A DNA stretch of 64,000 nucleotides, taken from assembly GCF_034087045.1 (NCBI RefSeq), contig NZ_CP139247.1:6908001-6972000 (forward strand), read 5' to 3'. Below the pieces are notes generated by a model. That model was not told the DNA's origin and did not search any database. It worked only from the letters and a program-made list of their open reading frames with translations. Within the stretch, counting starts at the first letter, position 1. The number at the start of each line of letters is the position of its first letter. A program made the position numbers and the translations under genes. The DNA comes from Chitinophaga sancti (GTDB lineage: Bacteria > Bacteroidota > Bacteroidia > Chitinophagales > Chitinophagaceae). Positions 38,483-47,497 of this stretch are shown piece by piece.

Positions 38483-39367
38483 ATGAAACAACTACTTACT
38501 TTTTTATTATTGTTATCCGCACTGTCGGGTAAGTCACAAGTGAATGCTATTATCAGTGAATTTAAGAACCCAACAGGGAAAGAAGTACTGGTAGCCGCTC
38601 ATAGAGGAGACTGGCGCGATGCTCCGGAGAATTCTGTTGCAGCTATTAAACTGGCCATCGCAATGGGTGTGGATATCGTGGAATTAGATGTACAGAAAAC
38701 CGCAGATGGTCAGCTAATCATTATGCACGATGAGAAAATAGACAGAACCACTACCGGTAAAGGAAAGGTGGGAGATTTTACACTGGACTCCCTGAAGAAA
38801 CTGTATTTAAGGAACGGATGCGGTGTTCCTACTCAACACAGGATTCCTACACTGGAAGAAGTGATGCTGGCTGCAAAAGGAAAAGTAATGGTGAACCTGG
38901 ATAAATCTTACAGGTATATCAATGAATGTTATGCAGTACTTGAAAAAACAGGCACTGTTGAACAGGCTATTTTTAAAGGAGATGCACTGGCAACTAAAGT
39001 GAAAGATGATTACGCTGCTGTATTGAAAAAGATATATTACATGTCTATTGTATCACTGGATGAAGCAGAAGCATTCAACACCATCCAGGACGCAATAACA
39101 CAGATAAAACCTACCGCTTTTGAACTGATATTTAAAAGAGACACTTCTGCTGTTTTATCCCATCTGAAAGAAATCAAACAATCAAGATTATGGGTAAATG
39201 CCTTATGGCCTAGCCTGAATGGCGGTCATTACGATGATATGGCTTTTGATGATGGCAATATAAAAGATAGCTGGCAATGGCTGCTGGATAAAGGCTTTAA
39301 TATTATTCAAACAGACAGACCTGCTTTATTACTAGCCTATTTAAGAAAAAAGGGACTACATAAGTAA
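38483..39367 (+). CDS. secreted glycerophosphodiester phosphodiesterase family protein
   Basis: 294 residues from the ATG at 38483, giving a signal peptide (MKQLLTFLLLLSALSGKSQ); an ATG at 38462 inside susD adds 7 residues before it. GDPD motifs are clear: AAHRGDWRDAPENS (catalytic His and Arg), VDIVELDVQKTADGQLIIMHD (metal-binding Glu and Asp, second catalytic His) and DRTTTGKG. These enzymes release an alcohol and a glycerol or inositol phosphate from phosphodiesters. Last gene of the ECF-FecR-SusC-SusD set, so the substrate it cleaves is probably what SusC imports. Confidence 0.9.
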   Translation: MKQLLTFLLLLSALSGKSQVNAIISEFKNPTGKEVLVAAHRGDWRDAPENSVAAIKLAIAMGVDIVELDVQKTADGQLIIMHDEKIDRTTTGKGKVGDFTLDSLKKLYLRNGCGVPTQHRIPTLEEVMLAAKGKVMVNLDKSYRYINECYAVLEKTGTVEQAIFKGDALATKVKDDYAAVLKKIYYMSIVSLDEAEAFNTIQDAITQIKPTAFELIFKRDTSAVLSHLKEIKQSRLWVNALWPSLNGGHYDDMAFDDGNIKDSWQWLLDKGFNIIQTDRPALLLAYLRKKGLHK

Positions 39368-39438
39368 TCTTCGAATTATCCAACTATTCGTTGAAAATCT
39401 CTTTATTCCTCCATCATGACAGATATACCTTTGTTTTG

Positions 39439-39475
39439 ATAGAAAGCCTCAGACGAAAGGTCTGAGGCTTTCTAT
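39439..39475 (+). terminator. terminator of the phosphodiesterase operon
   Basis: Sixteen-base perfect stem (39439-39454 with 39460-39475) with a GAAAG loop. The sequence after it is AT-rich rather than a clean T-run. It lies 72 bases past the stop. Confidence 0.65.
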
Positions 39476-39840
39476 ATTATTTAATTATAAATTCATTGTT
39501 ATGTATTTCCAATTTTAATTTTGTGAGAACTTTATGGAGGTAAATTAAAGAGATAATCATAAAATTGTATAAAAAAAGTGCAGAAAATGCACGTAAATTC
39601 TATACCAGGCCTCATGGCTTGAGGGTTACACGACAATCAACACGTCCATAAATCTTCTCTCAGTAAGTTGGACACGGTATAGGCGACAAACAAACTTTTA
39701 AAAATTTAGCCGAACAAATTCTACGCTACAGTATCAATGTTGGGTCGGATCCTGGTCTTTACTTCAATTAAACATACAATAATTCTATATAAAACAAATT
39801 ATCACCTAATTTTTACTGAAATTATTTTTTAGTCAATCGA
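39476..39840. other. AT-rich stretch with no recognisable gene
   Basis: I see no plausible coding region, RNA gene or insertion-sequence end in these 365 bases. They lie on the 3' side of the decayed group II intron, in the direction of intron transcription. Confidence 0.5.
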
Positions 39841-39841
39841 G

Positions 39842-39911
39842 TAGGTGGATAGCCATTAGTTGGCTATCCGACCTCTCACACCACCGTACGTACGGGTCCG
39901 TATACGGCGGT
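39842..39911 (-). ncRNA. group II intron domains V and VI
   Basis: Domain V (39880-39911): lower stem ACCGCCGTA/TACGGTGGT of nine pairs, two-base CG bulge, upper stem TACG/CGTA and loop GACC; the catalytic triad is CGC. Domain VI (39842-39872): stem GGATAGCCA/TGGCTATCC with an outer GG/CC pair and an unpaired A on the 3' side that could be the branch point. Confidence 0.8.
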
Positions 39912-39982
39912 TTGTCAGAACAATGATGTTTGTCTCCCTGTTATTCGTTGGTAAGTTTCGTAGAATCCTATGTGCCCCTTTG

Positions 39983-40783
39983 TTATAAAATAATTATTAG
40001 AAAGTGCACGCAATACACCAAAGGCCTGTGCCATACGTGCATACTTTCTATGACTATAAGCATGTAGCCTGTCCGTTTTTTGTCAATTCCCAGCTTACAA
40101 AGTTGTCTGAACCGGCTGCCCGGTCGTTTCCATTGTTTCCAAAGGCAAATTCGCAAGCGATTTTGAACGTAACTATCCAGCCTTAACAATTGGTGTTTTA
40201 CTGATCCTGCGATGGATATGTAATTGATCCAGCCCCTGATCAGTAGTTTTAATTTCTGTATGCGTGCTTCTTCTGACAATCCGTTGTTTCGGGTAGTTAT
40301 CACACGGCATTTCTCTTTTACCCGATTTATGCTTTTCTTCGATACCCGAATGTTCCATACTTTCCACCGGGGTGTATGGAAACCAAAGCCAAGCAGCGAT
40401 GATAATGAATAACGTTGCACTTTTGTCTTATCACGATTGACTTTTAGTTTCAGTCGCTTTTCAATAAAACTGATCACGCTTTCCATTGCCCGCTTCCCCG
40501 CGTTCACTTTTCACGTATATGCTGATATCGTCAGCATACCGAATAAAAGATTGTCCGCGTTTTGCGAGTTCTTTCCTCCGGGTTTCTCTATTTCTACCTA
40601 TCTTACCGCTGTGGGGCGGTAGGTCTCTTTTAAAATGGATTGCCGAAATTCTTGCCAGTGGAGGGTAATAAAGGTTCGCAGTTCATTCCATTTCATCCCG
40701 TCGATACCTCCGGCTCCTTTATTCCCTTCTACCTGTTCAAGCGCTTTCTCAACATTCCTTCTGCTTAGAATTTCCTCCAACAT
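39983..40783 (-). pseudogene. group II intron reverse transcriptase/maturase, broken
   Basis: Three fragments in different frames. 40783-40598 encodes the RT N-terminus (LEEILSRRNVEKALEQVEGN, GAGGIDGMKWNEL, YRPTAVR) and stops at TAG where family members have Arg in VRRVEIPKPGG; the frame past the stop reads VEIEKPGGK. Then roughly 150 residues of the RT palm are absent and a second frame carries KELAKRGQSFIRYADDISIYV with the catalytic YADD at 40527-40538. An apparent 2-base loss right after it shifts to the third piece (40507-39983), holding the maturase/thumb region (VNRDKTKVQRYSLSSLLGFGF, IRGWINYISIAG). No functional RT can be made. Confidence 0.88.
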
Positions 40784-41325
40784 GATAATACATTGTAAAC
40801 TTGCATTGCGGTTTCCATCTCCGTTGTTTTATTATGCTAAGTTCCTCCGACATGGAATTCTGCTGCCGGCATCCTTCTCAATCCCGGAGTTCTCTAACGT
40901 GTTTCGGCTTTCAACACATAATAGTAAATCATGAAATTTAAACCCCTGTTCTGACATTCAGTCCTTCAGTTGCTCGTGAGACCTCCGTTCTTTCCAACGG
41001 CTCGATTCCTGAAACCTAATATGACTTCTGCTCCATAGCGGGGATTCGCTGGCAGATCTCCTCGGGTAAGTTCATTCACTTTCCTTCCATGTACCTTCCG
41101 TATTTACCATGCTAGCTTCCGGGTAGTTTGGGACTTCTGCACAATATGCTGCATTATCCAGCCGCTTTGGCCTGAAACGGTTTCTGTTCGTAAGGTCGGA
41201 AGTTTGCCGCCGGCTTCCTTCAGATTCCACCTCGCGATGGACAGCCTTGCCTTAAGCTAACGATTCGTACTACCCCGCTCGTTCCGGACTTGCACCGTAG
41301 AGTTAATGAACATGCTGAGCGCACA

Positions 41326-41357
41326 TAAAAAAAGCCACTACCTTGAAAGGTAGCGGC
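41326..41357 (-). terminator. terminator of the S9 peptidase operon and intron target
   Basis: Minus-strand stem (41357-41347 with 41344-41334, tight loop) containing one position that is G-T on the minus strand but A-C on the plus strand, so the minus orientation is favoured. A run of seven T and AT follow, after which the group II intron begins at 41324. Confidence 0.75.
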
Positions 41358-41510
41358 GGATCATTTTATCAACCAAAATCAAAATCAAATATTTAAAATT
41401 AATCTGCTATCAAAATGAATTATCCACTTACCTATCTAAACGCATAATAAAATGAAACTTTCACTTATCTGTATAATTCCTTTTCCGGCAGATCAATCAT
41501 TTCCCCTCTC

Positions 41511-44066
41511 TTAATATTTCTGATCTACATTTCTCTCATCCACACTTATCCCCTCACTCATCCATCTCGGCATAGCCGTCTTCTTCAAATAATGATCAAA
41601 GAAACCCTGCATACGAATAGTAAAATCCTTCTGTGCCGGCAAATCTTCCAACGTATGATTACCACCTTTATAATTCAGTAACCACGCCGGACGCTGCAGC
41701 CTACGCATACTCAGGAACAGATCCAGTCCATGTGTAAACGGTACTGCTCCATCTTTATCGTTATGAAAGATCATCAATGGTGTATGAATCTTATCAGCAT
41801 TAAAAATAGCAGAATTGCTAATATACCCTTCCTTATCTTCCCACAGGCTCTTCCCCATTCTATACTGCTCTGATTCAAACTTAAACAGACATGGCGCACC
41901 ATTCTGCCGTATCGCCGTATAATTGTAAGTCATATTCACCACACCCGCACCAATATTCGCACATTTAAATACATCCGTTCTAGTCACGAGGTAAGCAGCT
42001 TCATAACCACCAAAGCTATGCCCCTGTAAACCTACTGCATCTTTATCAGCTATTTTTTTATCAATCAGAGATTTCACCCCACTCACCACACAATTATACA
42101 CACTCTCACCCGGCTTACCAATGACGTAATGTACATCCGGACGGAATACCAGGTACCCATTGCTCACATAGGTACTAATATTGATCGTACTTGTGCTGTA
42201 CTCAGGTACAATATATTCATGCAGATCCTGCGTATGTGTCTCATAGAAATCTACAATCATCGGATAAACTTTTGTAGAATCATAACCTTCCGGCAGGTAC
42301 AACAAACCTTCATCATCCCTGCCATCAAAAGTTTTCCAACTTACTACCTTCGCAGTCCCCCATTTGTAATCTTTCTGTTGCGGATTAAAATCAGTCAGTT
42401 GCCTTGTTTTCTTAAAATCAATATCACCATACCATATATCCGGGTTGACCTGGTAACTTTCCTTTGTAAAGATGCAGGAACGGCCATCACCTGATATAGA
42501 ACCAATCTTCAAATTAAAACCAGGATTATCTGCTACGCTTTCTACTCTCCCCACAGATTGCAATTTGTACACTCCCCGTGACTTTGTATTTTCATTGAAA
42601 CTACGCAGCAATAAAGGCTTACTCAGATCCATCTGTTCCATATATTCCATTCCGTTCAGACGCAGCATCACTTTATGCTGACGGCCATACTGACCTGTCA
42701 GTGAATAAGGTTTGCGCTGACCTGTCAGGTCTACCGCCCACATATCATACCTGTCGTAAAACACCACCGTATTTCCACCATCCAGGTAGCCTGCCAGCCC
42801 ATAAGCAGGATTACGACCCGGTTGGTCCCACTCCTCATCATTCACAGGAAAACCAATCTGATCAGAGATGTTTATAAAATTACCCGTACTCAGATCAATC
42901 TTTTCCCATATCTTTTTCTGTGTATCATAGTAAATAGCAAATTTACCATTCGGGCTCCAAACTGGCGTTTCATAACTATCTTTTGCAATCAGTCTTTTTT
43001 CTCCTGTATGTACATTTACCAGGTAAATGTCCACATTGCTATTATAGCGGTAATCGATATCCACCTTATAAGGAGCTGGGTCCAATGCAAGCACATACTC
43101 AAATGTTTCGCTGGAGGGTGTTACCAGCTGACCAGACATTTCAGGTGCTACTTCTACCACTGTCTTTGTATCTATGTTATAAACAAACTTCGCCTGGTTC
43201 ATCATGTTTTTGTCGTACACACCCTTGCGTTGCAAACGCTGTGTTACCGGCTCATTCCATGTCCACAGTTCCAGTTGAAAACCGGTATTCTGTGGTTGCG
43301 GACGCATAACTGGTTCCGCTGTACGCATTACATCAAGTACAAACTGTTTGGTTCCCGCGGTAACAGGCGGCGCCTGTTCGTTTACTTTATAACCGGCAGG
43401 GGCTTTTATGTCCCTGTAATCAAACACGAAGGAAGTCTTTCCACTTTTTATAGAAAAATAATATACCTTTTTGTCAGATAAGACCGTCCCCTCTTTCCTG
43501 CGCATGTTAAAGTTTAAATCATCAATCGGCCCTGTAAACAACACTGCCTGCTTTCCCTTTAACGGACCTGCCAGCAACTGGTTTCCCTTGATGTAAACAA
43601 CCCCGCCGTCATAGAAACTACACCTGCCTGCACCATTCAGTACAGTGCTGTCGCCGGTATTTATATCTACGACTACCTGTTTGCCGGAGGCGCTGTAACT
43701 CAAGGTCGTACTATTGTCATTACCAATAAAATAGCTACTCCTGGTCCAGTATTCTTCATGTCCGTCTTTCAAGCGTCTCAGCACGGTGGAATCATTCCTG
43801 GTGAACTTTATCCACTTCCCCCTGCCTATAAATTCAGGACTGTTCATATTACTAAAGGTGGTCGCTTTGCCAGTGGAAGTATTTACCAGGTATTGCAAGC
43901 CCTGCTCATTTTCGCTATAGCGGTACAACATCCACTGACCATCGTAGGATAGAGATGGCGTACCGATCCTTTTCCACTCCTTATATGCAGTCGTATCAAT
44001 TATTTTTTTCTGAGCCACTGCAACCTGCATTCCCAGCAGTGCCACCAGCATTAATTTCCCTTTCAT
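41511..44066 (-). CDS. S9 family (prolyl oligopeptidase-type) peptidase
   Basis: 851 residues from the ATG at 44066 (a TTG just before it is not needed), with a signal peptide ending near QVAVAQ. The N-terminal two thirds is a WD/propeller-like region (SYDGQWMLYRYSENEQG, VWSPNGKFAIYYDTQ); the C-terminal alpha/beta hydrolase has nucleophile elbow GLQGHSFGGYEAAY, the acid region NDKDGAVPFTHG and the catalytic His in GGNHTLED. It should cleave oligopeptides in the periplasm or at the surface. The start overlaps the stop of the redoxin gene by one base (TGATG), so the two are translationally coupled. Last gene of the SusCD operon. Confidence 0.93.
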   Translation of the reverse strand: MKGKLMLVALLGMQVAVAQKKIIDTTAYKEWKRIGTPSLSYDGQWMLYRYSENEQGLQYLVNTSTGKATTFSNMNSPEFIGRGKWIKFTRNDSTVLRRLKDGHEEYWTRSSYFIGNDNSTTLSYSASGKQVVVDINTGDSTVLNGAGRCSFYDGGVVYIKGNQLLAGPLKGKQAVLFTGPIDDLNFNMRRKEGTVLSDKKVYYFSIKSGKTSFVFDYRDIKAPAGYKVNEQAPPVTAGTKQFVLDVMRTAEPVMRPQPQNTGFQLELWTWNEPVTQRLQRKGVYDKNMMNQAKFVYNIDTKTVVEVAPEMSGQLVTPSSETFEYVLALDPAPYKVDIDYRYNSNVDIYLVNVHTGEKRLIAKDSYETPVWSPNGKFAIYYDTQKKIWEKIDLSTGNFINISDQIGFPVNDEEWDQPGRNPAYGLAGYLDGGNTVVFYDRYDMWAVDLTGQRKPYSLTGQYGRQHKVMLRLNGMEYMEQMDLSKPLLLRSFNENTKSRGVYKLQSVGRVESVADNPGFNLKIGSISGDGRSCIFTKESYQVNPDIWYGDIDFKKTRQLTDFNPQQKDYKWGTAKVVSWKTFDGRDDEGLLYLPEGYDSTKVYPMIVDFYETHTQDLHEYIVPEYSTSTINISTYVSNGYLVFRPDVHYVIGKPGESVYNCVVSGVKSLIDKKIADKDAVGLQGHSFGGYEAAYLVTRTDVFKCANIGAGVVNMTYNYTAIRQNGAPCLFKFESEQYRMGKSLWEDKEGYISNSAIFNADKIHTPLMIFHNDKDGAVPFTHGLDLFLSMRRLQRPAWLLNYKGGNHTLEDLPAQKDFTIRMQGFFDHYLKKTAMPRWMSEGISVDERNVDQKY

Positions 44067-46063
44067 CAATTCTCATTTTTTAACAGGTCAATTACATAGC
44101 TCAGTTCATCCACCAGTTTGCTCGCACTACCACCATATCCTTCTGATGTCCAGCGGATCACACCATTCTTCAGCACCACCTTGCGAGGAATACCAGATGA
44201 CCTGAACACCGGTACCATAGATCTGAATACCTGGTTCTGTGCACCTTTGCTTGTAATTTCATCCAACAATACATTGAAGCGGTAACCTGATTTGCTAATA
44301 TAGCTCTTGATTTCCTCTTTATAGTTTTTATTGGCTGCCTGCGTAGCAATAAAATATAATGCGACATGCTTATCTTTCGCATATTTGTCTACCACCATCT
44401 GCATACCGGGGAATGCTGATTTACAAGGCGTACACCACAAGGCCCAGAAATCTATCACTACTATTTTATCTTTAAAATCTGTAGCACTGCTAACCGTCCT
44501 GCCATTTAAATCTTCTAATTTAAATGGAGTATATTTTTCACTGATCAGGTGGGACCTAATTTCAGCTCTTAACTTCTCTACATCTGCAGCAGGCTTCAGA
44601 CTTTCCATATAAACATCAAAACCATCTTCCTTCCCATTCTTTGCTACATACTCCTTCTTCAGTTTCTCAATCATACCCTGCGTAGCTGCATTATTACTTA
44701 CACCTGTCTCCAGTACTGCCGCTGCCTGTGCTGCATTGCCTGTATGCTCCAGGATGTCGATATGTGCATCATTCAGTTTTGCATTGGTGTATATAAAGGT
44801 TGGAGAGATCATACGCAGGTAAGGCATCGCCTCTGCATAGCGGCCCATTTTGTCCAGCATGCGTACCTGTACCGCCAGTTTTTTATCCAGCTGACTCATC
44901 GCAAATTCATCTGCCTGATTGGGAGTAAAGCGCAGGTTTTCATTGTAAGAGCCATCATGTACCTTGCTGATCAGCTCTTTCATCATGGCATTTCCTAAAG
45001 GATATATACTATCCAGCGGCATACTGTTCGTCATAAAATGACGTTCTACATTCCAGCGATAAATTTCTACCAGGGAAGCGAAGTCCATTTGTGGCAGCAA
45101 TGCAATCAGTTTATCTGATTGTCCTGTTGCCACATAGCCAACTGCCAGTTCCCTGTAGATGCTGTAATACATGTACTGCTGTTCAGCACCGGAATCTTTG
45201 CGCATTTCTGCAACCGGGAAGTCTTTCAAAAATTTTTCCATCTTACCCAGCTTAGCATCGTTCTGCTCACTATTGTAAGCTGCAATATATGCCTGATGAC
45301 GTGCCTGACGACCATGTGGGTATTTAGCTAATAATATTGCTTTTACTGAATCCCCTTTGTGGGTATCTTTCAGTTCAAACTGATAAGTGCTAAAGATCTG
45401 GTAATAGTTAGATTCATCGATATCTGGTAAACCTGCCAGGCGAACGAGGTTCCTCTCCACCTTTTCATTGTATTCATCACCCAGGCTCATTTTCAGCATA
45501 GCCAGGTACTCACCGAAATAACGTGGCATGTACTGAGGGTAATATTTAATTTCCTTACGTATCCACATTTCCAGCGCTTCATCACTGATATTGAATTTTT
45601 CGAAGTATCCCTGCGGCGCATGACCGAAGGAAGGTTTACGGAATAAACCCCATGCCAGTGCACCACCAGGCAGTGCTACACCCTGTTTATTAATAGTGGT
45701 TTCTACAAAACCATAATCACTATTGTTATCATAAGCGGCGATCTGACCATCCTGTTCTACATAGAATTTGAATGCTACCAATGCACAGTTATCCGGCACT
45801 AAATATTTTGCATCATAGCTGCCATTGTGCAACTGCAGGTTCACATCATCCAATCCCCATCTGTAGTTGCGAAAGGTATATACCATTCCACGGATATGCT
45901 CCTTTCCTGCCAGCGGACCGCCAGCGGGATTGTAATGAATGGTCAACGTATCGCCTGCTACGGGCACACCACTTTTTTGTAACCTGCTGCTATCTGTCTG
46001 GCTAAAGCCAACACCTGGCACTGCCAGCATCATAGCCAGCGCACTGATCCATGTATACTTCAT
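44066..46063 (-). CDS. TlpA-like thioredoxin-fold protein with large N-terminal region
   Basis: 665 residues from the ATG at 46063, which gives a signal peptide (MKYTWISALAMMLAVPGVGFSQ); the 20 codons upstream are hydrophilic and lack support. Residues about 40-450 form a beta-rich then helical repeat region of unknown role. The C-terminal thioredoxin fold (about 525-665) has VVIDFWALWCTPCKSAFPGM with a CxxC (WCTPC) redox pair and the later GIPRKVVLKNG cis-Pro region. Likely a periplasmic disulfide reductase or membrane-side partner. Lies between susD and the S9 peptidase gene in one operon. Confidence 0.88.
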   Translation of the reverse strand: MKYTWISALAMMLAVPGVGFSQTDSSRLQKSGVPVAGDTLTIHYNPAGGPLAGKEHIRGMVYTFRNYRWGLDDVNLQLHNGSYDAKYLVPDNCALVAFKFYVEQDGQIAAYDNNSDYGFVETTINKQGVALPGGALAWGLFRKPSFGHAPQGYFEKFNISDEALEMWIRKEIKYYPQYMPRYFGEYLAMLKMSLGDEYNEKVERNLVRLAGLPDIDESNYYQIFSTYQFELKDTHKGDSVKAILLAKYPHGRQARHQAYIAAYNSEQNDAKLGKMEKFLKDFPVAEMRKDSGAEQQYMYYSIYRELAVGYVATGQSDKLIALLPQMDFASLVEIYRWNVERHFMTNSMPLDSIYPLGNAMMKELISKVHDGSYNENLRFTPNQADEFAMSQLDKKLAVQVRMLDKMGRYAEAMPYLRMISPTFIYTNAKLNDAHIDILEHTGNAAQAAAVLETGVSNNAATQGMIEKLKKEYVAKNGKEDGFDVYMESLKPAADVEKLRAEIRSHLISEKYTPFKLEDLNGRTVSSATDFKDKIVVIDFWALWCTPCKSAFPGMQMVVDKYAKDKHVALYFIATQAANKNYKEEIKSYISKSGYRFNVLLDEITSKGAQNQVFRSMVPVFRSSGIPRKVVLKNGVIRWTSEGYGGSASKLVDELSYVIDLLKNEN

Positions 46064-46138
46064 TGTTGGGTTGTTTGCAAGGCGTACGGGAGAGAGCTGT
46101 GACACTCTCCCCCAACACCTCATTATGGTTGGTTTTTG

Positions 46139-47497
46139 TTATTCTGGATTTTGTTCGATCTCCGGATTTAACAGGATATACTTGTTGCCAATCGGGAAAA
46201 CATAGCGATTGCTGTTTGGCAATAATGTAGTGGTGACACCTTTAAAAGTACGGGATACTGTTACCTGGTAGGCCGCATCTTTGTTCAGGCGTTTCTGGTC
46301 AAACCATCTGAGACCTGTACCGAAGAATTCTCTTCTTCTTTCGGCAATCACGAGTTGCATCGCGTCTGCACCGGTGGTCGCATCTACAGCGACGTAGTCG
46401 GTAGTAGCAAAACGTTTTTCACGGATGGAGTTGATCATACTCACAGCAGTGCTGGCATCATTTGAGCGGGCTGCTGCTTCGGCTATGATCAGCATCATTT
46501 CAGGCACGTTTGGCCCCTGGTAGAGCGGATAGTACTCACTTGTATACATATAACGGGAGTAGCCATAACCATTAAATGTAGGATAGAAATTACTACCTGG
46601 TCTTACGAACAGTTTATAACGCAGATCCTTCGTACCCAGCAATGTGAGCAACGCTGTATCCAGCTGCATACCCTCGTAATACCCATTGCTGACCTTAGAG
46701 AAGATCACTTCTGGATCTTTCAGACGCTGTGGAAAGCTGGTAGTGCTGGTCTGGTAATTACGCAGGTCAAGCAAACCATTCTGCAATGCCAGTGCCTGTT
46801 CTGCATAACTACGCGCTTTGTCAAACTGTCTTATGCACAGGTATACCCTTGCCAGTACTGCATATACACCTGCTTTGGATGGACGGGTATTGTAGTCCGG
46901 CAAAGATGGCAATGCATCTAAAGATGACAACAGGTCATTCAGGATCTGGTTGTATACAGTCTGTACAGAAGCCCTCTTCAAACTGGCGTACAAATCAGTA
47001 GATACAACCATGGGGATACCCAGGTCAGTAGAAGCTGTTGTACTGTCATACTGTTTACCATATAGATTTACAAGTACCCAAAAGGTATATGCACGATGTA
47101 CCAATGCTTCAGCATAGATCTGCTTTTTATCGGCATCTGTACCTTTTTCACTGTTCAGCACACCTTCCAGCGTCAGGTTACAGTTGTAAATGGTTTTATA
47201 CATTTTATCCCAGTCAGCATCAGATTGTGCATCTGCCCAGTATTGAGATTTCCATTGATAAGCATTGTAATAAATATCAGTCATCTGGATCTGTTTGTTC
47301 GTATCCAGGAACCGGGTATCATCGTTGGAATAGGTAGCCAGACCAAAACAGTTCTCCATTTCGCTGGAGTTATCCATCAGCGCTCTGTAATCACTGGTAT
47401 AGGTCAGCACCCGCTGTCCTATCTGATCGATCTCCACGTATTTGCGGCAACCTGTTGCTAACAGTGCAACCGCTATATAGAAAATTACTTTTTTCAT
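46139..47497 (-). CDS. SusD/RagB family nutrient-binding lipoprotein
   Basis: 452 residues with a lipoprotein signal (VALLATGC, Cys near residue 17). SusD features: ALVHRAYTFWVLVNLYGKQYD near residue 130, PEMMLIIAEAAARSND near residue 330 and IAERRREFFGTGLRWFDQKR near residue 385, ending LNPEIEQNPE. Its ATG overlaps the TAA of susC by one base (TAATG). Short for the family. Surface partner of the SusC encoded just upstream. Confidence 0.93.
   Translation of the reverse strand: MKKVIFYIAVALLATGCRKYVEIDQIGQRVLTYTSDYRALMDNSSEMENCFGLATYSNDDTRFLDTNKQIQMTDIYYNAYQWKSQYWADAQSDADWDKMYKTIYNCNLTLEGVLNSEKGTDADKKQIYAEALVHRAYTFWVLVNLYGKQYDSTTASTDLGIPMVVSTDLYASLKRASVQTVYNQILNDLLSSLDALPSLPDYNTRPSKAGVYAVLARVYLCIRQFDKARSYAEQALALQNGLLDLRNYQTSTTSFPQRLKDPEVIFSKVSNGYYEGMQLDTALLTLLGTKDLRYKLFVRPGSNFYPTFNGYGYSRYMYTSEYYPLYQGPNVPEMMLIIAEAAARSNDASTAVSMINSIREKRFATTDYVAVDATTGADAMQLVIAERRREFFGTGLRWFDQKRLNKDAAYQVTVSRTFKGVTTTLLPNSNRYVFPIGNKYILLNPEIEQNPE

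Larger units (their letters stand above)
39841..41324 (-). mobile_element. degenerate group II intron, class IIC type
   Basis: Minus-strand element of about 1.48 kb. The 5' end reads GTGCGC, the group II 5' splice signature. About 540 bases of likely domains I-IV precede a broken reverse-transcriptase ORF, and domains V and VI lie at 39842-39911. Domain V carries CGC in place of the usual AGC triad, a class IIC trait. The intron begins directly after a terminator hairpin and T-run (41326-41357) on the same strand, the preferred target of class IIC introns. Complete class IIC introns are about 1.9 kb; roughly 0.45 kb of the RT gene is missing. It is probably immobile unless helped in trans. 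The exact 3' end (39841) is inferred from a CTAC ending. Confidence 0.85.

Noticed and set aside
39590..39700. insertion-sequence end (AGTTGGACAC-like sequence)
   Set aside because: There is no matching inverted partner, no target duplication and no transposase fragment nearby.
42822..43481. 219-residue plus-strand frame inside the S9 peptidase gene
   Set aside because: It is a shadow of the conserved peptidase coding strand, and its composition is unlike real proteins here.
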